The notes: generated from the letters alone by a model not told the origin. A DNA stretch of 64,000 nt from Deltaproteobacteria bacterium (GCA_020444045.1 JAHLLS010000019.1:1-64000); one strand, 5' to 3'; shown: positions 53,563 to 63,459, numbered from the stretch's first letter. A program made the numbers and translations.

Positions 53563-55023
53563 TCAGGCACAGATGATTTGGCTGTCGCCGGGGACCATCT
53601 TTTCGTCGGCTTCGATCCGAATCGCGAGACTCCGCTTTTCTTCCAGATCCGTCAATTCTTTGCGTTTACGGTTGAGGAGGTAGTCCGCCACGCTGGGGGG
53701 AACCCGCCCCTGAATGGTTTTCGTATCACATTTAAGGCTTTCAAGACTCAATTTACGCAAAAAAGCAACGCCAAGTGTTTCGGTCGAGGGGACCTGGCCC
53801 TTCCCCCGGCAGTGGTCGCATTGCTGATAGCTGCTGAATTCAATGGACGGGCGGATGCGCTGCCGCGACATTTCAAGCAGACCGAAGCGTGAAATGCGGC
53901 CCACTTTGGTGCGGGCTTTATCGACTTTAAGATGGGTTTTCATGGCCCGTTCTACTTCACTTCGGTTTTTGCGGTCGCGCATGTCGATGAGATCGACAAC
54001 GATGAGCCCACCTAAATCCCGCAGCCGCAGCTGACGCGCCACTTCCTCCACGGCTTCCAGGTTGGTGAGGAGTGCGGTTTCTTCGATGGATCCCTTCTGC
54101 GTGGCTTTGCCGGAGTTGACGTCGATGGCCACCAGGGCCTCGGTCTGGGCAATGACGATCGATCCACCGGATTTCAGTGGCACGCGGCTTTCATAAACCG
54201 TGGCGATCTGGGTTTCCAACTGAAACCGGGTAAAGATGGGCTTGGCGGCTTTATGTTGTTTGACGATCTTGGTTTGCTTGGGTGATATGATTTTGATGAA
54301 ATCCCTGATTTCCTGATAAACGGCCGGGTCGTCCACCAGGATTTCGGATACATCGGAGGTGAAATAATCGCGTATGGTGCGTACCACCAGATTGCGTTCC
54401 TTATACAACAGGTGAGGGGCTTCGACCTCCATGACACGGCTCTTGATGGTTTTCCACAGGCGCATCAGGTAGGTGAAATCTTTGGTGATAGCGGTTTTGG
54501 TCGCCCCTTCGGCAATGGTTCGAACGATGACACCGAAGCCTTCGGGAATCGAGAGCGTATTGATGATTTCCTTGAGGCGTTGGCGTTCTTCCTCCCCTTC
54601 GATTTTACGAGAAATGCCGCAGGTTTCATTGCCCGGCATAAGCACCATCAGACGCCCGGCCAGGCTGAGGTTCGTGGTCAGCATGGCCCCCTTGTTCATG
54701 ATGGGGTCTTTGACCACCTGTACCAGCATCTCCTGGCCCTTGCGCACCAGACGGCTGATATCGTGTCCGCCCCCCTCGACATCATGGTAATAGTCGTGAT
54801 GGATTTCCTGAATCTGGAGGAATCCGTTGCGGGCTTCACCGTAATCGATAAAAACCGCCTGCAGGCTGGGCTCGATCCGGCTGATGGTAGCCTTGTAAAT
54901 GTTGCCTTGCGTAATCTGGATGCTGGCGCTTTCGATCTGGAACTCTTCCAGCGTGCTGTCTTTGACCTTGGCGATGCGACACTCTTCCGTGTCAACGGCG
55001 TTGATAAGAATTTTGCTGCTCAT
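53563..55023 (-). CDS. rng: Ribonuclease G (RNase E/G family)
   Basis: A 486-residue endoribonuclease processing rRNA and mRNA 5' ends. The S1-like domain is GNIYKATISRIEPSLQAVFI, the catalytic DNase I-like domain has ALVAIDVNSGKAT and LIVVDLIDMRD, and the zinc-link is CDHCRGKGQ. There is no long RNase E-type C-terminal scaffold. The start at 55023 follows CAAGGAAAC on the minus strand. Confidence 0.93.
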   Translation of the reverse strand: MSSKILINAVDTEECRIAKVKDSTLEEFQIESASIQITQGNIYKATISRIEPSLQAVFIDYGEARNGFLQIQEIHHDYYHDVEGGGHDISRLVRKGQEMLVQVVKDPIMNKGAMLTTNLSLAGRLMVLMPGNETCGISRKIEGEEERQRLKEIINTLSIPEGFGVIVRTIAEGATKTAITKDFTYLMRLWKTIKSRVMEVEAPHLLYKERNLVVRTIRDYFTSDVSEILVDDPAVYQEIRDFIKIISPKQTKIVKQHKAAKPIFTRFQLETQIATVYESRVPLKSGGSIVIAQTEALVAIDVNSGKATQKGSIEETALLTNLEAVEEVARQLRLRDLGGLIVVDLIDMRDRKNRSEVERAMKTHLKVDKARTKVGRISRFGLLEMSRQRIRPSIEFSSYQQCDHCRGKGQVPSTETLGVAFLRKLSLESLKCDTKTIQGRVPPSVADYLLNRKRKELTDLEEKRSLAIRIEADEKMVPGDSQIICA

Positions 55024-55084
55024 ATAAAATTGTTTCCTTGTAAAGCGTGTAGCGGAGAAATGGTTGGTTTTTATGTAAACGATA

Positions 55085-55113
55085 TAAATAGGCAATTGCC
55101 GACATCAAGTCAA
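55085..55113 (-). promoter_or_regulatory. Promoter of rng
   Basis: Minus strand TTGACT (55108-55113), 17-base spacer, TATTTA (55085-55090). The expected start is about 50 bases from the rng ATG. Confidence 0.65.
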
Positions 55114-55355
55114 ACAATTTTAGGGGGCGTCCTGGTGGCCGCTGCGGGAAAGGCCCCCCACAATCAGGGCGCAGGCAGGTCACCCGGGCAGGGGGGGCGG
55201 CGTGGCTCGATTGAAAGGCGCCCCGCGCGGGTTGCTATTTGTTAAGCATTATGGCATTGAGAGCTTTTGCCGGTGGGGCTTCGGGCCGCCTCAAACCCTT
55301 GCCCCGCCTGATTCAAGACTGACATGACGGATTCATCTGGAGGCCTGCAAATACC
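55114..55355. other. Divergent intergenic region rng-leuS
   Basis: About 240 bases (332 from the rng start). I see no T-box, leader peptide or strong promoter for leuS. GGAGG at about 55340 lies upstream of the leuS start. Confidence 0.4.
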
Positions 55356-57947
55356 ATGGAAGAACGCTACGATCCCCAGGCGATCGAAATCAAATGGCAA
55401 CAACGCTGGGATGCGTCACGGCTGTTCAATGTCGAGGATGCGCCGGACCGGGAAAAATATTATCTGCTGGAGATGTTTCCCTATCCTTCGGGAAAAATCC
55501 ACATGGGGCATGTGCGCAACTACACGATCGGCGATGTCGTGGCCCGTTACAAGCGCATGCGCGGATTCAACGTGCTGCACCCCATGGGGTGGGACGCGTT
55601 CGGCATGCCGGCGGAAAATGCCGCGATTGCCAACAATACCCAGCCGGCTCGCTGGACCTACGCCAATATCGATGCCATGCGCGAGCAGTTGCAGCGTCTG
55701 GGGTTCTCCTATGATTGGGAACGTGAAATCGCCACTTGCCGTCCGGAATATTACCGCTGGGAGCAGTGGCTGTTTCTCAAGATGCTGGACAAGGGCATGG
55801 CCTATCGCAAGGAATCGTATGTCAACTGGTGCGATCCTTGTCAAACGGTGCTGGCCAACGAACAGGTGGAGGCCGGCATGTGCTGGCGCTGCGGCAAACC
55901 CGTTCGTCAGAAAAAGCTGTGGCAATGGTTTTTTCGGATCTCCGATTATGCCGAAGATCTGCTGGTTCACTGCGACGAACTTCCGGGATGGCCCGACAAG
56001 GTCCTGACCATGCAGAAGAACTGGATCGGCAAGAGCTTGGGGGCTGAAATCCGTTTCCCCATCGAGGGCTCGGAAGAGGTCATAACCGTATTTACCACGC
56101 GGCATGATACGGTCTTTGGTGCGACCTTCATGTGTCTGGCGCCGGAGCACCCGCTGGTCAGCGCGCTTTCCCGGAATACACCTCAGGAAGATGAGGTGAA
56201 CGCTTTCGTGGATCGCATCGCCATGCAGGACCGTTCCGATCGCGGCTTGGAAAAATATGAGAAAGAAGGGGTTTTCACCGGGGCCTATTGTATCAACCCT
56301 GTGAACAACCGCCGCATGCCGATCTATTCGGCCAATTTCGCCCTGATGGAATACGGTACCGGGGCCGTCATGTCGGTTCCCGCCCATGACCAGCGGGATT
56401 TCGATTTCGCGCGCAAATACCGGCTCGATATGGTGGTGGTGATCGACCGCCCAGACGAGCCGCTGGACGTGGCGACCATGACGGAAGCCTATTCCCAGGA
56501 CGGCATCATGGTCAATTCGGGCGAGTTTGACGGTCAGCCTAACCGTCAGGCCATGGAAGCCATTGCCACCTATCTTGAAGACCACGGCATGGGACGCAAA
56601 ACCGTGAATTTCCGGCTGCGGGACTGGGGCATTTCCCGGCAGCGCTATTGGGGCGCCCCGATTCCGGTGATCTATTGCGAGGATTGCGGCGCGGTGCCCG
56701 TACCCGAAGACGACCTGCCGATCCTGCTGCCGGAGGACATCGATCTGCTGGAGGGGGGGCGGTCGCCGCTTCCGGAGTTGGAGGCGTTTCGCCGGGCGGT
56801 CTGCCCGAAGTGCGGGCGGGAAGACGGCCGCCGGGAAACGGATACCATGGACACCTTTGTCGAATCGTCATGGTATTTCGAGCGCTACTGCAGCCCACGC
56901 TGCACCACGGGCATGTTCGATAAGGCGGCGGTCGACTACTGGATGCCGGTGGACCAGTATATCGGCGGTGTGGAGCACGCCGTTTTGCATCTCCTTTACT
57001 CGCGCTATTACACGCGGGTTCTGGCAGAATTCGGACTGATCAACTACAAGGAGCCGTTCACGCGCCTGCTGACCCAGGGCATGGTATGCAAAGAAACCGT
57101 CTCCTGCCCGGAGCATGGCTTTCTCTTCCCGGATGACGTCCTGGACCGTGAGGGCGAACGGGTCTGCCACCTTTGCGGAAAACCCGTGGACATCGGGCGG
57201 GTCGAAAAAATGTCCAAATCCAAGAAAAATGTGATCGACCCCAATATCCTCCTCAATCAATACGGTGCCGATACCACGCGCCTGTTCTGCCTGTTTGCCG
57301 CTCCGCCGGAGCGGGATCTGGAATGGAGCGAGCAAGGCGTCGATGGCGGCTATCGTTTTTTAAACCGGGTATGGCGTCTCGTCTGGCGCTGGATCGAGAC
57401 GATCGACGGAGTGGCGTCCTTCGACGGGGACGACGCGGATCTTTCCCCATCCATGCGGGAGCTTTATAAAAAGGTACATCAGACGACGCACAAGGTAACG
57501 CACGATATCGAAGAACGGTTTCATTTCAACACCGCCATCAGTGCCGTCATGGAACTGGTCAATCTGTTTCCCGGCGAGTCCATTCAGCCGGCATCCGATG
57601 CGGAGGCCGGCGTCGTCCGGCTGGCTCTGGAGCGGATTGCCCTTCTCCTGTCGCCCATCGTGCCCCACTTTTCGGAGGAGGTCTGGGAGCAGCTTGGCCA
57701 TCCCCCCAGCATCCTGCAACAGCCCTGGCCGACCTATCGCAAAGAAGCGCTGGTTCGCGACGAATGGGTCATTGTCGTTCAGGTCAACGGCAAACTGCGC
57801 AGTCGATTGACGGTTGCAGCGGGAACGGACAAGGCGGTTATCGAAGCGATGGCGCTGGCCGATGAACGGGCCTGCAAGTTTATCAGAGATAAGCCGGTCC
57901 GCAAAGTCGTCGTGGTGCCGGGTAAACTGGTGAACATCGTTGTCTGA
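55356..57947 (+). CDS. leuS: Leucyl-tRNA synthetase
   Basis: An 863-residue class I synthetase. The HIGH motif is [20 protein letters not shown] is in [16 protein letters not shown]. The editing domain (CP1) is present with the threonine-rich [20 protein letters not shown] segment. Normal full length. It overlaps nothing; lptE begins eight bases after its stop, so the two are cotranscribed. Confidence 0.96.
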   Translation: MEERYDPQAIEIKWQQRWDASRLFNVEDAPDREKYYLLEMFPYPSGKIHMGHVRNYTIGDVVARYKRMRGFNVLHPMGWDAFGMPAENAAIANNTQPARWTYANIDAMREQLQRLGFSYDWEREIATCRPEYYRWEQWLFLKMLDKGMAYRKESYVNWCDPCQTVLANEQVEAGMCWRCGKPVRQKKLWQWFFRISDYAEDLLVHCDELPGWPDKVLTMQKNWIGKSLGAEIRFPIEGSEEVITVFTTRHDTVFGATFMCLAPEHPLVSALSRNTPQEDEVNAFVDRIAMQDRSDRGLEKYEKEGVFTGAYCINPVNNRRMPIYSANFALMEYGTGAVMSVPAHDQRDFDFARKYRLDMVVVIDRPDEPLDVATMTEAYSQDGIMVNSGEFDGQPNRQAMEAIATYLEDHGMGRKTVNFRLRDWGISRQRYWGAPIPVIYCEDCGAVPVPEDDLPILLPEDIDLLEGGRSPLPELEAFRRAVCPKCGREDGRRETDTMDTFVESSWYFERYCSPRCTTGMFDKAAVDYWMPVDQYIGGVEHAVLHLLYSRYYTRVLAEFGLINYKEPFTRLLTQGMVCKETVSCPEHGFLFPDDVLDREGERVCHLCGKPVDIGRVEKMSKSKKNVIDPNILLNQYGADTTRLFCLFAAPPERDLEWSEQGVDGGYRFLNRVWRLVWRWIETIDGVASFDGDDADLSPSMRELYKKVHQTTHKVTHDIEERFHFNTAISAVMELVNLFPGESIQPASDAEAGVVRLALERIALLLSPIVPHFSEEVWEQLGHPPSILQQPWPTYRKEALVRDEWVIVVQVNGKLRSRLTVAAGTDKAVIEAMALADERACKFIRDKPVRKVVVVPGKLVNIVV

Positions 57948-57954
57948 GGGGACG

Positions 57955-58518
57955 ATGCCCATGATCAACAATGAGGAGCGAGCAATTGCCGATTGTGGTT
58001 CCCGGGTGCGCCCGGCCATGTGGGCGATTGTCATGGCGGCGCTGTTCGTGATCAGCCTGAGCAGCTGCGGATATCGTTTCACAGGGGACCGGAATCCGGT
58101 GATCGATGTCAAAACGGTGCATATTCCCCCCATGAACAACACCACCACCAAGGTCGGGATTGAAACCCAGTTTACCAACAATATGATTTTTGAGGTGAAC
58201 CGCAGCGGCTATTCGAAGGTGGTGGACCGGGACGCGGCGGAATTCGTGTTGGAGGGCGTGATTCGTGATCTGCAGACGGGATCCGTGTCGCGCCGCAGCA
58301 TTACCAGAACGCTGGAGCGGAATGTGAGTGTCACCGTTGATCTTTTTCTCAAAAACCGTCAGGGCAAAGTGCTTTGGAAAAGCAGTCTGAGAGACAGTGA
58401 AGCCTACACGGTGTTGTCGGATAAAACCAGCACGGAAGGCAATTTGCGACGAGCCCTGGCGGTGATTTCTTCCCGCCTGGCGGAGAAGTTCCACACCCGG
58501 TTTACCGCATCGTTTTAA
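57955..58518 (+). CDS. lptE: LPS-assembly lipoprotein LptE
   Basis: A 187-residue outer-membrane lipoprotein that plugs the LptD barrel. The signal peptide ends with the lipobox in ISLSSCGYRF; the mature start CGYRFTGDRNP, then IPPMNNTTTKVGIETQFTNN, is typical of LptE. LeuS-LptE adjacency is conserved in many proteobacteria. ATG 57955 with GAGGGG upstream is used; ATG 57961 is possible. Confidence 0.9.
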   Translation: MPMINNEERAIADCGSRVRPAMWAIVMAALFVISLSSCGYRFTGDRNPVIDVKTVHIPPMNNTTTKVGIETQFTNNMIFEVNRSGYSKVVDRDAAEFVLEGVIRDLQTGSVSRRSITRTLERNVSVTVDLFLKNRQGKVLWKSSLRDSEAYTVLSDKTSTEGNLRRALAVISSRLAEKFHTRFTASF

Positions 58519-58521
58519 ACC

Positions 58522-58556
58522 GAAAAACGCATGACAACGATATGTCGTCATGCGTT
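58522..58556 (-). terminator. Rho-independent terminator of rpsT
   Basis: AACGCATGAC/GTCATGCGTT stem (58526-58556) with an 11-base loop; on the minus strand a T run (58523-58527) follows. It may be bidirectional for lptE, but on the plus strand the T run is missing. Confidence 0.75.
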
Positions 58557-58592
58557 AATGGTGTGACCGGTAGGGTGCGCGACGGCGATTGT

Positions 58593-58853
58593 CTACGCCG
58601 TTTTGACGAGTCGCGACAGGCGGGATATCTTGCGCGAAGCGGTTTTTCGATGCAAAACGCCTTTTTTGGCGGCCTTGTCGATGGCCGACTGGGCGATCTT
58701 CAGTTGCTCAGGACCCTGGGCCGCATCTTCACCGGCGGCAGCCGCACGCATGTTTTTAACGATGCCTTTGATCTCGGTTTTGACGGACCGGTTGCGCAAC
58801 CGTCGAACTTCATTCTGCAGGGCACGTTTTTTCGCTGATTTATGATTTGCCAA
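58593..58853 (-). CDS. rpsT: Ribosomal protein S20
   Basis: An 86-residue basic protein binding 16S rRNA: MANHKSAKKRALQNEVRRLR at the N-terminus and the HRKTASRKISRLSRLVK end. The start codon is TTG with GGAG upstream, the same unusual start as E. coli rpsT. Confidence 0.96.
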   Translation of the reverse strand: MANHKSAKKRALQNEVRRLRNRSVKTEIKGIVKNMRAAAAGEDAAQGPEQLKIAQSAIDKAAKKGVLHRKTASRKISRLSRLVKTA

Positions 58854-58889
58854 GATTGAATCTCCTTTTCTTAAAATTTTGAATCAGGA

Positions 58890-58918
58890 TATCTAACGGA
58901 ACCAACAGGAAATGTCAA
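58890..58918 (-). promoter_or_regulatory. Promoter of rpsT
   Basis: Minus strand TTGACA (58913-58918), 17-base spacer, TAGATA (58890-58895). Confidence 0.7.
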
Positions 58919-58989
58919 GCATTGAATCACGCTGTTTCCGATAATCGTGTCTGGCTGGCCGTCGGCGAAAACCTGTCCGGCGCTGCCCC

Positions 58990-60615
58990 GTGAACGCCGT
59001 GGGAGTTGCGGCCCCATCGTCGCCTGAATCCGATGCCTTACCGAATGGTCCGGCCGGTATCCGGGATGCCGGCGTGGTGGTATCCGCAACCTTCGCCAGC
59101 CGGATTTTAGGCTATGTGCGGGATATGCTGATCGCCTGGAGTTTCGGCGCCGGTATGTATGCGGACGCCTTTATCGTGGCCTTTCGCATTCCCAATCTGG
59201 TCCGACGTCTTGTGGGGGAAGGCGCGCTCGGTATGGCCTTCATACCGGTCTTTCACGACGATGCCCGCCGCCGGGGAAGTAAGCATGCCCTTGATCTGGC
59301 GGTCATGGCCCTGCGTCGTCTGGCGCTGCTCCTTGCCGTCGTTGTTTTTCTGGGAATACTGTTAAGCCCTGCCATTGTGCGTGGGCTGGCACCCGGCTTT
59401 ATGGTGTCGGGCGACAAACTCCAGCTGACCGTGCATTTAACCCGCATCATGTTCCCGTATGTACTCCTGGTGGGGTTGGTGGCGTTGAGCATGGGCATCC
59501 TCAACGCCCTCGGGCATTTTACCGCTCCGGCGCTGGCCCCCTTGGCGCTCAATATAACCATGATTTCAGCGGTATGGATTGGTGTGTGGCTGGCGCCGAC
59601 GATGGCGGTGCGCATTGGTATCCTGGCGGCCGGGGTCGTGTTTGGGGGCGCTTTACAGCTCGGTCTGCAAGTGCCGGTCCTGGTGCGTCACGGGGTGCGC
59701 TTCTGGCAAGCCCCCCTTCCTGAGTCAGGTGCCCTCGGTCGATTCGGTCGTTCGGCGCTGCCCGTCCTGCTGGGTGGCGCCACCTATCAGATCAATGTCC
59801 TGCTGGGAACCCTGCTGGCCTCCTATCTCGCCGTGGGCAGCGTGTCGTATCTTTTTTATGCGGACCGCCTGGTCCAGTTTCCACTGGGGATTTTTGCCAT
59901 ATCAGCGGTCACGGTGATGATGCCGGGCCTTTCGCGCCAGGCGGCTGAAAAACGACTCGACGACATGAAACAGACGCTTTCCCAATCGCTGCGGATGGTC
60001 TGGTTTGTTACCGTGCCGGCCATGGTGGGGTTGATCGTGTTGCGAGAACCGATTGTGGCCCTTCTTTTTGAACGAGGCGCTTTTGATAGTAATTCCACTC
60101 GTTTGACGGCTGAAGCCCTCCTATGGTATAGTTCCGGATTATGGGCTTACGCCGCTTTGCGCATCTTGCTGGCCGTATTCTATGCACGACAGGATGCCTA
60201 TCGCCCGCTTAAGGCCGCGGTCATCAGCATGTTTGTCAATCTCGGAGCCGGTGTCCTGCTGATGCGGGTCATGGGGCATGGCGGCATCGCTCTGGCGGCG
60301 GCCCTGTCCGCCATGGTGAATGTTATGCTTCTGGGCGTCATGCTGCGATGGCAAATCGGCCCGCTGGGTGGCTGGAAGATTGTGTCGGCGGTCGTCCGGA
60401 TAGCAGGATGCGCCCTTTTGATGGGATATGCCGTCCACCTCCTGAACGTGTGGTTGGCGCAGGCGCCCGGTTGCGGCATCACGCTTCAGATCGGGCGGCT
60501 GCTCGCCTGCATAACAACGGGTGTAGCGGTCTATGCGACGGCCGCTTTTCTTTGCCGCAGCAAGGAATTGCGTCTCTGTCGCCAACTGGTTCGGCAACGG
60601 AAAAACATACCGTGA
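58990..60615 (+). CDS. murJ: Lipid II flippase MurJ
   Basis: A 541-residue MATE-like flippase for peptidoglycan precursors with 14 hydrophobic segments. Family motifs: SRILGYVRDMLIAWSFGAGM, DAFIVAFRIPNLVRRLVGEG and PLGIFAISAVTVMMPGLSRQ. The start is taken as GTG 58990, which leaves about 25 extra polar N-terminal residues; a later start is possible. The stop overlaps the ftsB-like gene. Confidence 0.93.
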   Translation: MNAVGVAAPSSPESDALPNGPAGIRDAGVVVSATFASRILGYVRDMLIAWSFGAGMYADAFIVAFRIPNLVRRLVGEGALGMAFIPVFHDDARRRGSKHALDLAVMALRRLALLLAVVVFLGILLSPAIVRGLAPGFMVSGDKLQLTVHLTRIMFPYVLLVGLVALSMGILNALGHFTAPALAPLALNITMISAVWIGVWLAPTMAVRIGILAAGVVFGGALQLGLQVPVLVRHGVRFWQAPLPESGALGRFGRSALPVLLGGATYQINVLLGTLLASYLAVGSVSYLFYADRLVQFPLGIFAISAVTVMMPGLSRQAAEKRLDDMKQTLSQSLRMVWFVTVPAMVGLIVLREPIVALLFERGAFDSNSTRLTAEALLWYSSGLWAYAALRILLAVFYARQDAYRPLKAAVISMFVNLGAGVLLMRVMGHGGIALAAALSAMVNVMLLGVMLRWQIGPLGGWKIVSAVVRIAGCALLMGYAVHLLNVWLAQAPGCGITLQIGRLLACITTGVAVYATAAFLCRSKELRLCRQLVRQRKNIP

Positions 60616-60935
60616 ATACGCGACAAAGCATCTTCTTATCTTTCGCCGTTGTGGGCCTTTTCACTTTCCTGCTCGTGATTATTTTTGGGGATAAAGGCTT
60701 GGCCGATCTCCATCTGGTGAAGCTCGAACGGGACCGCTTGGTGGATAAAAACCAGACCTTGCTGCAAGAGAACCTGGCCCGGTATGCCGAAAAGGAACGT
60801 CTGGAAAACGATCCCCACTATATCGAACATGTCGCCCGCAGCGAACTCGGGCTGGTGGCGGCAGATGAGCTCATCTTTATAACCCCGGAGGCATCATCGC
60901 CCCTCGCGGCGAATTCCGGCACGCCGCAACCGTAA
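60612..60935 (+). CDS. ftsB: FtsB/DivIC-like septum protein
   Basis: A 107-residue bitopic protein: N-terminal helix IFLSFAVVGLFTFLLVIIFG, then a coiled coil (VKLERDRLVDKNQTLLQENL) and the conserved DPHYIEHVARSELGLV motif of FtsB/DivIC, part of the divisome. GTG start in a four-base overlap with murJ. Confidence 0.85.
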   Translation: MNTRQSIFLSFAVVGLFTFLLVIIFGDKGLADLHLVKLERDRLVDKNQTLLQENLARYAEKERLENDPHYIEHVARSELGLVAADELIFITPEASSPLAANSGTPQP

Positions 60936-61014
60936 ACATCGGTCGCGTCTGTCTTGCTAAGATTTTGCCAGGGCTTCCGGAACGCAGTTAACGTTTCAAG
61001 TGGATCCGATCATC

Positions 61015-61281
61015 ATGGCCGTCGAGAAAGAATTTGAAACCGAAACCATGGCACGGATTTATGCCGACCAGGGCCATTATGAAAAGGCCGCGGCCATTTA
61101 TCGGCGGCTATTGATCCAGACACCGGCACGCGAGGACCTTCGCGACCGACTGAAAGCGATTGAAGACCGGCTGGAAATCACCGCAAACCAGACGTTGTCC
61201 ATCCAGTTCAGCGCGTTTATCGATCTGCTCTTGAAGAAAAAACAGATCGATAAACTCCGCAACCTGCGCAAGCCGCACTAA
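61015..61281 (+). CDS. Small TPR-like protein
   Basis: An 88-residue protein with one TPR-like helix pair, MARIYADQGHYEKAAAIYRR, and a charged helical rest. Similar short proteins follow ftsB-type genes in related genomes, as far as I recall, but I cannot name the family. ATG 61015 is preferred to GTG 61000 on composition. Confidence 0.6.
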   Translation: MAVEKEFETETMARIYADQGHYEKAAAIYRRLLIQTPAREDLRDRLKAIEDRLEITANQTLSIQFSAFIDLLLKKKQIDKLRNLRKPH

Positions 61282-61411
61282 CACGCGCCGACCGACCCTC
61301 TCGCAAAGTTCCCCGTTACGGTGTTTTGGTATGATTAGACAGGATAGCGGGGCCTGCGCTGCGGCGCAGAGGCGTCTCATGCCCTAAAATGCGGCTATCT
61401 CCATAAGATGC

Positions 61412-61440
61412 TTGACAAAATCGGCCTTTTAGTTTTTAGT
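61412..61440 (+). promoter_or_regulatory. Candidate promoter of the riboswitch transcript
   Basis: TTGACA at 61412-61417, 17-base spacer, TTTAGT at 61435-61440, just upstream of the GEMM riboswitch. The stretch 61282-61411 holds nothing else that I see. Confidence 0.5.
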
Positions 61441-61471
61441 GGATCGTCAGAAAATCCGTGTTTTAAATTCG

Positions 61472-61553
61472 ATAAGGGCAACTCTGTTGAAAAACAGAGG
61501 CGCAAAACCACGGGTCCAAAGCCGACAGGTTAGGATAGCCGGGTTGCCGAATG
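61472..61553 (+). ncRNA. GEMM-I (cyclic di-GMP class I) riboswitch
   Basis: The conserved elements are present in order: GGGCAA, hairpin CTCTGTTGAAAAACAGAG with GNRA-like GAAAA loop, GCGCAAAACCACGGGTCC, then GGATAGCCGGGTTGCCGA. The start GGGCAA and the end TTGCCG pair as the closing helix. The base aligned with the ligand-contact position G20 is a G, pointing to c-di-GMP rather than cGAMP; this alignment was made by eye. Confidence 0.85.
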
Positions 61554-61570
61554 TGAACCTGCGAACAAAG

Positions 61571-61599
61571 CCCTTGCCGCTGAATGGCCAGGGTTTTTT
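61571..61599 (+). terminator. Expression-platform terminator of the riboswitch
   Basis: CCCTTGCC/GGCCAGGG stem (one T-C mismatch) followed by six T, 18 bases after the aptamer. The stretch from 61600 to 61794 holds GC-rich inverted sequences but no recognisable gene. Confidence 0.7.
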
Positions 61600-61794
61600 A
61601 AGTGGCGTTTGCCTTCGTGCTCCTGTTCGCAAATACGATGGCATTCGCCGGCCGAAGCATCCTGGCCTACGGCGTTGCGCGGCGCTTGAATACACGGGGT
61701 ATTCGCGCTTCGCGCGCCTGGTATGCCAGGCGCCTCGGCCATCTCGGTGCGTCACCGTATTGACGGACAGGAGCACTCAGAAAGTCAGATCCTG

Positions 61795-62187
61795 ATGGAA
61801 ATGTATGTTGTTCAGGAGAAGAAGGAAAACTGTGGCGACAGCGTTTTTTACAAGGGGCAGGTTGCTTACGCCGTAATGCCGAACGGGCGTAAGATTGCGC
61901 TGCAGGCTTGCGGTGACGTTAAATTTATCCTGCCGAATCCTGATCGGAAATTCGATGTATACAGCCACAGTGCGGCCAGTGGCGGTCTCGAGAAAATTGA
62001 AATCGCCGGGTTGACCGACGATGATCTTCCTCGTGACGGTAATCGCTGGCTGAGCCGCAACCATTTTGAAATCGTAAAGCTGTCACGTTACGGTGATGTC
62101 GTCGGAGACGGCATTATGGCCGGCGAAGATTACGATGAAGCCATGGATCGGTTTTTGTCGTACTGTGTTTCCTTGTCCGGACGATAG
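61795..62187 (+). CDS. Unknown protein downstream of the riboswitch
   Basis: A 130-residue soluble protein beginning MEMYVVQEKKENCGDSVFYK, with FILPNPDRKFDVYSHSAASG in the middle and no signal peptide, membrane segment or known motif. ATG 61795 or 61801 is the start; neither has a strong ribosome binding site. If the riboswitch reads through, this is the first gene it controls, 240 bases downstream. Confidence 0.55.
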   Translation: MEMYVVQEKKENCGDSVFYKGQVAYAVMPNGRKIALQACGDVKFILPNPDRKFDVYSHSAASGGLEKIEIAGLTDDDLPRDGNRWLSRNHFEIVKLSRYGDVVGDGIMAGEDYDEAMDRFLSYCVSLSGR

Positions 62188-62217
62188 CCTTTTAATCGCC
62201 AACGTTCGTTGCCTTAT

Positions 62218-62280
62218 CGGCCGGTAAGCCTAACGTTCCTGAAATCCTTTCAGGAATGATGGCTTATGTCATTCCGGCCG
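62218..62280. repeat. 63-base nested hairpin
   Basis: Three stacked stems: CGGCCGG/CCGGCCG, TAAGCC/GGCTTA and TTCCTGAAA/TTTCAGGAA (22 paired bases per side). No T tract. It ends 28 bases before the next start codon. Confidence 0.65.
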
Positions 62281-62307
62281 GCCAACCCGATCTCCCCGGA
62301 GGAAACG

Positions 62308-63459
62308 ATGCCGCTGCATGGTTCCTGTGACAAACGCCGCCGGCAATTTCTCGTTTCCCTCGTTCTCACGCTCCTTTTCTTGCTGGCGCCTTTTTTTCTC
62401 CTGCCGGTCGCCTGTACACGGTTTCCCCCGGTTGCGCCGTCGCCCCTGTCTGTCGGGGCGATACCGGCAACGGATTTCAACCAGCTGTTCACGCGTTCCG
62501 GCAACGGGTGGACCGGCGGCGATGGCACCCTTTCGATCGGTCTGCCGGATGGGCGCACCTTGTGGCTGTTTGGCGACACATTTCTGGGATATGTCCGACC
62601 GGATGGCTCACGGCCGTTTGACAGCCCGCTGATCCGCAACTGTCTGGTCGTTCAGGACGGAGAGCGACTGGTGACCCGGCACGAGGGGACCACACGTGAT
62701 CCACGGGCGTTTCTGGTGCCAGAAGAGTCGGACACCTGGTACTGGCCTGGGGACGGGACGGTCTGCGAGAATCAGGTCTGGATATTTTTCCATCGGTTTC
62801 GACAAGTGACACCGGGCATGTGGGGATGGGCGTGGGATGGCACGGTCATGGCCGTACTGCAACTACCGGATCTTTCTCTGGATCGTGTGATAGATATGCC
62901 CCATGACCATGGCGTGGCCTATGGGGCGGCTTTGTACGAGGCGGATGCCTGGGTGTATATCTTTGGCACGGAACAACGTGGCGCGGTTAAACATTTACAT
63001 CTGGCCCGGGCGCCCCGGGGCGGCCTGGAAGGATCCTGGCACTATTGGGCCGGGCAGCACTGGTCGGACAATCCCGGGGCATCCCGATCGATACTGGCCG
63101 GGGTCAGCAGTCAATTCGGCGTCGTCGGCCTTGAACAAGGCCTTGGTCTGGTCACCATGGATGATCGACAACCGTTTTCAGACCGGATCGTGGTTTATCT
63201 GGCCGAGACGCCAACCGGCCCCTGGCAAGGACCGGTTGATATCTATCGGGCACCGGAAGCCAGCAGCGCTGTTGCGGCCTACAATCCCTTTGTCCATCCC
63301 CAGTTCAGCCGCCATGGGAACGGGCATCTGATTTCCTACAACATCAACCATGTCCACGATCCGGATACCCTCTATGACGATGCCGGACTCTACCGACCCC
63401 GTTTTATTTGGGTGGACTTAGATCGTCTGGCCGTCCGGCCCGCCGGACAGGAACGTTAA
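62308..63459 (+). CDS. DUF4185-like beta-propeller lipoprotein
   Basis: A 383-residue exported protein. The signal sequence (LVLTLLFLLAPFFLLPVACT) ends in a lipobox-like VAC. The mature part has repeated propeller-blade motifs: DGRTLWLFGDTFLGYVRPDG, then YWPGDGTVCENQVWIFFHRF and YEADAWVYIFGTEQ, as in DUF4185/DUF5005 glycosidase-like propellers. It may act on polysaccharide, but no catalytic residues are certain. GGAGG precedes the ATG. Confidence 0.75.
   Translation: MPLHGSCDKRRRQFLVSLVLTLLFLLAPFFLLPVACTRFPPVAPSPLSVGAIPATDFNQLFTRSGNGWTGGDGTLSIGLPDGRTLWLFGDTFLGYVRPDGSRPFDSPLIRNCLVVQDGERLVTRHEGTTRDPRAFLVPEESDTWYWPGDGTVCENQVWIFFHRFRQVTPGMWGWAWDGTVMAVLQLPDLSLDRVIDMPHDHGVAYGAALYEADAWVYIFGTEQRGAVKHLHLARAPRGGLEGSWHYWAGQHWSDNPGASRSILAGVSSQFGVVGLEQGLGLVTMDDRQPFSDRIVVYLAETPTGPWQGPVDIYRAPEASSAVAAYNPFVHPQFSRHGNGHLISYNINHVHDPDTLYDDAGLYRPRFIWVDLDRLAVRPAGQER

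Noticed and set aside
55024..55355. T-box or leader peptide in front of leuS
   Set aside because: I found neither a specifier-like loop with the T-box sequence nor a leucine-rich open frame.
55416..56585. Minus-strand frame of 389 codons
   Set aside because: Shadow of leuS, whose HIGH motif and editing domain are intact.
61447..61776. Minus-strand frame of 109 codons
   Set aside because: It lies entirely antisense to the GEMM riboswitch, its terminator and the following GC-rich stretch; the plus strand explains the conservation.
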